Shown in pieces: positions 42,985-48,229 of a stretch of DNA of 48,229 nucleotides (its first letter is position 1; each line of letters starts with the position of its first letter). A program made the translations under genes and the position numbers. The notes beneath the pieces are model-generated. The model did no database searches. It worked only from the letters and a program-made list of their open reading frames with translations, and was not told the origin of the DNA. The stretch lies in assembly GCA_012270795.1 (NCBI GenBank), contig JAAXHO010000073.1, positions 1 through 48,229 on the forward strand. The letters run 5' to 3'. The DNA comes from Candidatus Poribacteria bacterium. GTDB lineage: Bacteria; Poribacteria; WGA-4E; WGA-3G.

Positions 42985-43703
42985 TAAATTGGCTTTCAGT
43001 CCAGTCTTAGTAAGGTCTGAAAGGGATTTTTTCAAAAAACAAAGATTTTTTCTGAGTATTTTAGTATGTCTGTTTTTTATCTGGTTTCATTGCTTTATGT
43101 TTTACTCCTTTTTGTGTGAGGAATAACTGCAAATTCTTTGTGTATTTTTTTAGATTTCATAAGAATTTTCTACTTTTAAAACCGTACCGTACGGTACGGT
43201 TTTTTCGGTTTACGGTACGGTTTTGTTAATTCGTTATGCGTCCAGTTTTCATAAAGCTTCATGGGAGTTTTTGTAGTGTTTTTTTGGTAAAATTATTGTC
43301 GGATTTCGGTACGGTTTTTTTGTTGGTGTTTTTTGTTCGATTTTTGACTTTGCATAGCGTTCTTGTTGTGTGCTTATTTTTGTATATATTATATGTGATT
43401 ATTAATTCATTTTGTAGTTTTTTGGGTGTCTGTTTATTGGGATTTCCAATATATATCCAACAGGTTTGGGGGGTTGACTATCGGCTATCAGATGGCTGCT
43501 AATGCCTGAATGCTATATTGTCAGAATCATTGAATGCGTAGAAAGTCCTGAATATGCTGAATGGGTTTTTGAGAGTCTCAGAACCGTTTCTGCGTTATCT
43601 GTGTCTTCATTGATTCAGACAACCTGTGTGTGTTGAGAATCGGAGTTCAAATCAACATTATGAATGCTATATGAAAATTAATTTATTAATTCGGTAATAT
43701 TTT
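42985..43703. other. T-rich interval without a supported gene
   Basis: It contains the CCGTACCG palindrome (43178-43203) and related GGTACGG half sites. A motif at 42989-43014 (TTGGCTTTCAGTCCAGTC and TTAGTAAGG) resembles 18276-18302. The 88-codon open frame at 43236 is low-complexity and lacks a ribosome site. Confidence 0.55.
43178..43203. repeat. Perfect 26-bp palindrome AAAACCGTACCG...
   Basis: 43178-43203 is its own reverse complement, followed by further T bases, so in RNA it would be a terminator-shaped hairpin. Half copies GGTACGGTTTT occur at 43213 and 43308 in the same orientation. Confidence 0.75.
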
Positions 43704-43864
43704 GTGTAGTATACCTGTTCTTTGTCTGAACCAGGATTATCAGGATTTACCTCAACAGGTTCTATTCCCAAAGTTTTGGCATCAAAGTGCATCAAAAAGC
43801 TTTGATAAGGTAATCCTGATAATCCTGAAAATCCTGGTTCAGACAAAGAACAGGTATACTGCAC
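43704..43864. repeat. Large inverted repeat with ATCCTGATA units
   Basis: Left arm 43704-43752 and right arm 43809-43864 match almost fully (GTGTAGTATACCTGTTCTTT and on). The right arm carries one extra AATCCTGA unit. The loop of 56 bases has no gene. Confidence 0.75.
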
Positions 43865-43966
43865 AACTACCCTAAAATATTCAGGACTTACGCATTCCCT
43901 GGAGACCTCGCAATATTATGGAATGTTTGTGCAATAACTTTACACACCTTCGCAAAAATATCTGTC

Positions 43967-43995
43967 TTGAAATCCTTTCTACTCTATGCTATACT
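43967..43995 (+). promoter_or_regulatory. Sigma-70 promoter of the MNT-HEPN gene
   Basis: TTGAAA (43967-43972), 17-nt spacer, TATACT (43990-43995); ATG 44017 follows 22 bases later behind AAAGGAG. A solitary AGGACTTACGCATT end (43883-43896) lies just upstream. Confidence 0.65.
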
Positions 43996-44016
43996 TTCAG
44001 AAAGGAGACATTCGCT

Positions 44017-44766
44017 ATGGTTACCCAAAAAGATATTCAAGCCACTTGTGACGATATTGTGCGTGAATTCTCACCACTTCAAGTCATTCTGTTTGGGTCT
44101 TATGCGTATGGTAACCCAACAGAAGACTCGGATGTTGATTTGTTGGTGGTTATGGATATTCCAGAATCAGAGACAAGTCATCAAGCTGCTGAGATTTGGC
44201 AACGTATTCCACGGCGTTTTAGTATGGATCTGCTGGTACGTTCACAGGAAGAAATCGCATATCGTATTTCTCATAATGACTGGTTTCTTCGAGAGATCGC
44301 TGAAAAAGGTAAAGTCCTCTTTGGGAATTTTAGTTTTTCTAATCAACCTTTTAAGAAGGTAAAGAACGGTATGAATCCGATAACTCTTGAATGGATAGAA
44401 AAAGCTGAAGGAGATTACACCACGGTATTGTTGTTAGACCAGAGTCCGATAGCGAGTAAGGATGTTATTTGCTTTCATGCACAACAGTGTATAGAAAAGT
44501 ATCTAAAAGCATGGTTGCAAGAAGCAAATATACCAGTTCCAAGAACACATAACTTAGAGGAATTGCTGAGATTAATTGTTTCTACTATACCTGCTTGGAC
44601 TTCTTGGCAATCGGATTTTTTAACACTATCACACCATGCTGTAGACTTTCGCTATCCCGGTAAGTCAGCAACAGCAGAGAATGCATCACATGCAGTGAAA
44701 ACCTGCAAGATGGTTCGTAAAGCAGTCAGATCTGAATTGAAACTACCTAATGACGAAACAGATTAA
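44017..44766 (+). CDS. Fused MNT nucleotidyltransferase-HEPN protein
   Basis: A 249-residue two-domain protein. Residues 1-110 form a minimal nucleotidyltransferase: ILFGSYAYG (GS motif) and DSDVDLLVV with the catalytic Asp pair. Residues about 120-245 form a HEPN domain: IEKAEGDYTTVLLL, CFHAQQCIEKYLKAWLQEA, RTHNLEELL and DFRYPG. MNT and HEPN are usually two adjacent genes forming an antitoxin-toxin pair or an enzyme with its helper; here both lie on one chain. I do not see a clear R-x4-6-H ribonuclease motif in the HEPN half. ATG 44017 is preferred (MVTQKDIQ) over upstream codons. Confidence 0.8.
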   Translation: MVTQKDIQATCDDIVREFSPLQVILFGSYAYGNPTEDSDVDLLVVMDIPESETSHQAAEIWQRIPRRFSMDLLVRSQEEIAYRISHNDWFLREIAEKGKVLFGNFSFSNQPFKKVKNGMNPITLEWIEKAEGDYTTVLLLDQSPIASKDVICFHAQQCIEKYLKAWLQEANIPVPRTHNLEELLRLIVSTIPAWTSWQSDFLTLSHHAVDFRYPGKSATAENASHAVKTCKMVRKAVRSELKLPNDETD

Positions 44767-44807
44767 GTGGTATTAGAAGCTATCCCTATTAAGAAAGAGA
44801 GGAGAAT

Positions 44808-45695
44808 ATGGAACGTACGCTACTTATTCATCCAGATACGCCTGATATTGATAAAGAACACGGTTTTTCTAACATCAACGGACCGTCGCTTGTTCGCGTC
44901 CCAGAATGGGTAGACAATCCGTTGGGTAAATACTATCTCTATTTTGCCCATCATCGTGGTGCTTATGTGCGTTTAGCTTATGCAGATGCAATTGAGGGAC
45001 CCTACACGGTATATCGTCCAGGTGCCTTGCATCGTGATAAAACTGTTTTCAAAGGATGTGATCACATTGCTTCACCAGACGTCCATATAGATGAAGAAAA
45101 CAAACGGTTCGTGATGTATTTTCACGGTAATTATCGGGGCGGACAAGCAACCTGTTGGGCGACCTCACCCGATGGCATCAATTATACAGCAACGCAGACA
45201 TTGGAGAAACAGCAGGGACCCTATTTTCGTGTGTTTTGGTGGCAAGGACTCCCTTATGCAACAAACCACAACATGCTGAACCGAGGCAGATCACCCGAAT
45301 GGACAACTGTGTTTGATAGGCGCGAAAACCCTCTTTTTCCAGGAAAAGGGAGAAACGGTACGCCGCGCCACACTGCTAACCATCTTAACGGTGACACGCT
45401 AACCGTCTATTACTCGCTTTATGGTGATACACCAGAACGTATCCTAAAAAGCACTGTGCAGCTTACGGAAGATTGGAATGACTGGTATCCATCTCCACCA
45501 GCAGAGGTTATTGCACCGAAGTATGACTTTGAAGGTGTGGATATTCCGATTGTGCCTTCAACGAATGGCCTTGACAGAGAACCCGTGCATCAAGTACGCG
45601 ACCCAGAAATCTATTGCGAAGGTGAAGATGTTTGGCTTCTGTACTCTGTAGCGGGAGAACAAGGGATTGCGATTACGAAACTTCCTCCAAAATAA
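44808..45695 (+). CDS. Glycoside-hydrolase-43-like five-blade propeller protein
   Basis: A 295-residue protein with GH43/GH117-type beta-propeller repeats: GPSLVRVPEW, YYLYFAHH, HIASPDVHIDEENKRFVMYFHG, WATSPDGINY and RDPEIYCEGEDVWLLYS. There is no signal peptide, so it may be cytosolic. Catalytic acids cannot be assigned. GAGAGGAG precedes the ATG. It begins 41 bases after the MNT-HEPN gene. Confidence 0.75.
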   Translation: MERTLLIHPDTPDIDKEHGFSNINGPSLVRVPEWVDNPLGKYYLYFAHHRGAYVRLAYADAIEGPYTVYRPGALHRDKTVFKGCDHIASPDVHIDEENKRFVMYFHGNYRGGQATCWATSPDGINYTATQTLEKQQGPYFRVFWWQGLPYATNHNMLNRGRSPEWTTVFDRRENPLFPGKGRNGTPRHTANHLNGDTLTVYYSLYGDTPERILKSTVQLTEDWNDWYPSPPAEVIAPKYDFEGVDIPIVPSTNGLDREPVHQVRDPEIYCEGEDVWLLYSVAGEQGIAITKLPPK

Positions 45696-45731
45696 CCCCA
45701 AGATGCTATGAAATCTTGTGAAATCGTTTCT

Positions 45732-46337
45732 TTACGAACTGTGGGTAATCCTTGTTGTATTTTCAGTTTCTTGCTCAACAAATCTGTATATCTGCCGTAG
45801 AGGAAGTTCAATATCAACTGATTTCAACATGAGTGCATTTTCAAGCGAATTGATTTCACTTAGCTGCCATAACGTCCCTTGACGGGTATAGTGTTCAACT
45901 CGTACCTGATCCTGTGAAATAAGAACATAGTCTTGCAATGATATTAATTGACGATACCGTCTAAATTTCTCACCTTTGTCATACGCCTCCGTGGACTGAG
46001 AAAGCACTTCTATGACGATTAAAGGATTAATTAGCGTATCAAATTTATTATCTTCAAAACGTGGTTTTTCACAGACAACAGAAACATCTGGATAAAAATA
46101 GGATTCTCCTGCGTTAATTCCAACCCGCATGTCACTTGCATAGACTCTGCATCCTTTTTCTGTTAATTGGTTATAAAGTCCATTTGCAATATTCATCGTG
46201 ATAAGATTATGTGCGTTGGTTGCACCGGACATTGCGACAATCTCTCCGCTTAGATATTCGCTTTTGAGTGTCGCCTTACGTTCTGCGATGATGTATTCCT
46301 TGGGAGTCAAAATGGTTTGTGCTGCAATTGATGACAT
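45732..46337 (-). CDS. Uma2 family endonuclease-like protein
   Basis: A 201-residue paralog of the protein at 15591-16178, with the same PD-(D/E)xK core: EYLSGEIVAMSGAT, YFYPDVSVVCE and LIVIEVLSQSTEAYDKGEKF. The two copies match along their whole lengths. It reads divergently from a MITE-like copy. Confidence 0.85.
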   Translation of the reverse strand: MSSIAAQTILTPKEYIIAERKATLKSEYLSGEIVAMSGATNAHNLITMNIANGLYNQLTEKGCRVYASDMRVGINAGESYFYPDVSVVCEKPRFEDNKFDTLINPLIVIEVLSQSTEAYDKGEKFRRYRQLISLQDYVLISQDQVRVEHYTRQGTLWQLSEINSLENALMLKSVDIELPLRQIYRFVEQETENTTRITHSS

Positions 46338-46468
46338 CTGTGTTTCCTATGTGGTTTGTCCACCGAATTAGAAAATATTCTATCAAGTAAAATGTTAATT
46401 GCAATAATAACACATTGTCTGATAGATTGCAAGAGGTCTCAACTTTCAAATTTATGACAACTTAAATT

Positions 46469-46684
46469 ATACCATTTCTAAAAAATAAGATGCCATTTGT
46501 CAAAATGTTCTGGTAGGAGCGACCTCCAAATCAACGGTATGAATCATGGCGAATGCCATACGCGCATTCGCCCAATGGCATTCCCCGGGTCGCGACCGGG
46601 AGGTCGCTCCTACCGAAGAGAGGCACCTCAACCAGCAATAAAAGTGGAATTCCTTAATGGGACAATATTAATTTGAATTGGTAT
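46469..46684. mobile_element. MITE-like element A copy 2 (expanded core)
   Basis: 216 bp with ends ATACCATTTCT and AATTGGTAT. The core 46512-46614 contains the module TCCAAATCAACGGTATGAAT...CCCCGG (46525-46588), lengthened by an extra ATGGCGAATGCC/GCATTCGCC hairpin. It shares the outer sequences of copy 1. Confidence 0.8.
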
Positions 46685-46719
46685 TACTTTTGAAATAGGA
46701 TAGACTAATTGAATTGCTT

Positions 46720-47874
46720 TTATTCTGGTGCAAGGGAACGGATCCAATTTACCGTCTTGATGACTTCCTCAGCAACGATGTCTACCTCTTCAGGTGTATT
46801 GTAACGTCCTATACCGAAACGCACGGCAGTCACCGCTAATTCCTTCGCAACCCCCATTGCGACTAAGACGTGTGAAGCCTTTATCGATTCGGAATCACAT
46901 GCAGACCCTGTTGATACTGCAACACTTTTCAGCCGCATCAAGAGTGAATGACTTTGCACACCCGCGAAACAGAGATTTAGGTTGCCAGATAGACGTTTTT
47001 CTGGGTGACCGTTTAGGTGAATGTCGGTGAGTTTAGATGTTAATTTCTGGTGAAGTGAATCACGTAATGGTGCAACGAGATTTTCCTCTGTTTTCTTTTC
47101 CATTGCTATTTGACATACCTCACATGCAGCACCTAAACCGACTATACCTGCGACATTTAGTGTACCCGGTCGAATACCGTCCTCTTGACCACCCCCATAG
47201 AATAGTGGGGCAATACATTTTCCATCACGAATGTAAAGTGCGCCGATTCCCTTCGGTCCATTTATCTTGTGTGCGGTAATAGATGCCATGTCAAGTCCTA
47301 ACACCTCCATGTTGGATTCAAGTTTACCGATACCTTGCACAGCATCCGAATGAAACAGAACATTATGTTCTGCGGCAATATTGGCTATGTCTCGTATCGG
47401 ATTTATTGTGCCAACCTCATTATTTGCATACATATAACTCATCAGAATAGTCTTTTGTGTGATAGCATTTTTTATGTCATCAGGGTTTACCATTCCATAT
47501 TTATCTACGGGTAAATAGGTGATTTCAAAACCCTCATTCTCTAAAGCGTGGCATGTATCAAGGACTGCATGATGTTCTGCTGTGCTGGTTATTATGTGAT
47601 TTCCTTTATCTTTATTTGCATACGCTGTGCCTCTAATCGCGAGGTTGTTGGATTCTGTTGCCCCGCTTGTGAAGATTATCGCTTTCGGTGAGCATCCAAG
47701 TAAGTTTGAAACCTGCTGCCGTGCTTTATCAATAGCATCTTTTGCAACAATACCAAATTTATGCGTACTGGCAGCATTCCCGAAGTGTGTCGTTAGATAT
47801 GGCAACATTGCATTTAACACTTCGGGAGGGATAGGTGTTGTTGCGTGGTTGTCCATATAGATAATCTTATTCAT
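46720..47874 (-). CDS. Cysteine desulfurase (NifS/IscS-like)
   Basis: A PLP-dependent enzyme releasing sulfur from cysteine for iron-sulfur clusters and other thio-cofactors. The 384-residue chain has TSGATESNN near 69-77, HHAVLD (101-106), the PLP lysine K203 in SITAHKINGPKG and the active Cys C326 in STGSACDSES, in the longer loop of group I enzymes. Length is typical. No scaffold gene is next to it in the window. It supplies clusters such as those in SdhB. Confidence 0.92.
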   Translation of the reverse strand: MNKIIYMDNHATTPIPPEVLNAMLPYLTTHFGNAASTHKFGIVAKDAIDKARQQVSNLLGCSPKAIIFTSGATESNNLAIRGTAYANKDKGNHIITSTAEHHAVLDTCHALENEGFEITYLPVDKYGMVNPDDIKNAITQKTILMSYMYANNEVGTINPIRDIANIAAEHNVLFHSDAVQGIGKLESNMEVLGLDMASITAHKINGPKGIGALYIRDGKCIAPLFYGGGQEDGIRPGTLNVAGIVGLGAACEVCQIAMEKKTEENLVAPLRDSLHQKLTSKLTDIHLNGHPEKRLSGNLNLCFAGVQSHSLLMRLKSVAVSTGSACDSESIKASHVLVAMGVAKELAVTAVRFGIGRYNTPEEVDIVAEEVIKTVNWIRSLAPE

Positions 47875-47933
47875 ATTGTATTATTCCTTTTCAACGAATG
47901 GCGCGATTACAAAACACAGTTTCTATGGATATT

Positions 47934-48225
47934 ATACCATTTCTAAAAAATAAGATGCCATTTGTCGAAATGTTCTGGTAGGAGCGACCTCCCGGTCGCG
48001 ACCGGGAGGTCGCTCCTACCGTAGAAAGAGCCTCTAACCAACAACATAAGCGGAATTCCTAAATGAGACAATATTTATTTATGGTTGATTATACAATTAA
48101 TTCTACATTCTGAATGGTAGGAGGGAACTCCGATTCCCGACTATCAAAGGGTCTGATCGCGATTCGGAGATCGCTCCTACAAGTAAGGTGTATAATTATT
48201 TCCATATTCCACCATAAATTGGTAT
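47934..48225. mobile_element. MITE-like element A copy 3 with nested element B
   Basis: A copy starting ATACCATTTCT at 47934, with a perfect 44-nt palindrome at 47977-48020. Its right part (GACAATATTTATTT) is interrupted at about 48080 by element B, and the expected end AAATTGGTAT appears only at 48216-48225. The two halves join up as in copies 1 and 2. Confidence 0.7.
48080..48216. mobile_element. MITE-like element B, copy 2 (nested in A copy 3)
   Basis: 137 bp with ends TATGGTTGATTATACAATTA and CCACCATA, matching copy 1. Its core 48116-48180 is a diverged version of the GGTAGGAGCGACCT palindrome. Confidence 0.7.
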
Positions 48226-48229
48226 AAGA

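Noticed and set aside
43236-43502. 88-codon open frame in the T-rich gap
   Set aside because: Low-complexity Phe/Leu/Val composition follows from T-richness; no ribosome site and no family resemblance.

Overview
The window is chromosomal DNA of an uncultured-type bacterium with modest GC content. Repeated phytanoyl-CoA dioxygenase-like (PhyH) proteins, two Uma2-type endonucleases, large WD40 proteins, an ECF sigma factor fused to WD40 repeats, a Gfo/Idh/MocA oxidoreductase and many palindromic mini-elements together most resemble Candidatus Poribacteria or a close relative. That assignment is an inference from gene content; no rRNA or tRNA gene was found to test it.

Layout. 1-3.3 kb: palindromes, a PhyH protein and a secreted 14-blade WD40 gene broken by two frameshifts. 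3.4-9.2 kb: an NAD-dependent epimerase, a succinate dehydrogenase operon (five-helix anchor, SdhA, SdhB) behind a strong promoter, a small YgiT-like protein and a Gfo/Idh/MocA oxidoreductase. 9.3-15.6 kb: a TPR lipoprotein and the translation/termination cluster rho-rpmE-prfA-prmC. 15.6-20.8 kb (minus strand): Uma2, an NhaC-type antiporter, aminopeptidase P and an aspartoacylase-like protein. 20.9-28.5 kb: a probable defence island with two tandem TIR-like proteins, a type III-like DNA methyltransferase (Mod), a membrane coiled-coil protein and a type III-like restriction helicase/nuclease (Res). 28.9-31.7 kb (minus): an ECF sigma factor, one membrane helix and fourteen WD40 blades in one chain. 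32.3-36.2 kb: a histidine operon hisZ-hisG-hisS preceded by a good promoter, a 15-codon leader ORF rich in His codons, competing helices and a terminator-like hairpin, which together read as a translational attenuator. 36.2-48.2 kb: an AAA ATPase/nuclease, a phosphoesterase lipoprotein, two small membrane coiled-coil proteins, two more PhyH proteins, a LamG protein, an MNT-HEPN fusion, a GH43-like propeller protein, a second Uma2 and a cysteine desulfurase.

Mobile and palindromic DNA is unusually dense. Two MITE-like families (A, three copies; B, two copies) carry the same GGTAGGAGCGACCT core palindrome, and one B copy sits inside the third A copy. Apparent frameshifts occur only in accessory genes (secreted WD40, both TIR-like genes, a PspB-like gene), while the housekeeping genes are intact. 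This argues for real decay or phase-type switching, although homopolymer sequencing error cannot be excluded from one sequence.

Main leads: the histidine leader-peptide attenuator, the TIR-like pair beside a type III-like restriction system with a membrane coiled-coil protein between mod and res, and the membrane-tethered sigma factor with a double seven-blade propeller.
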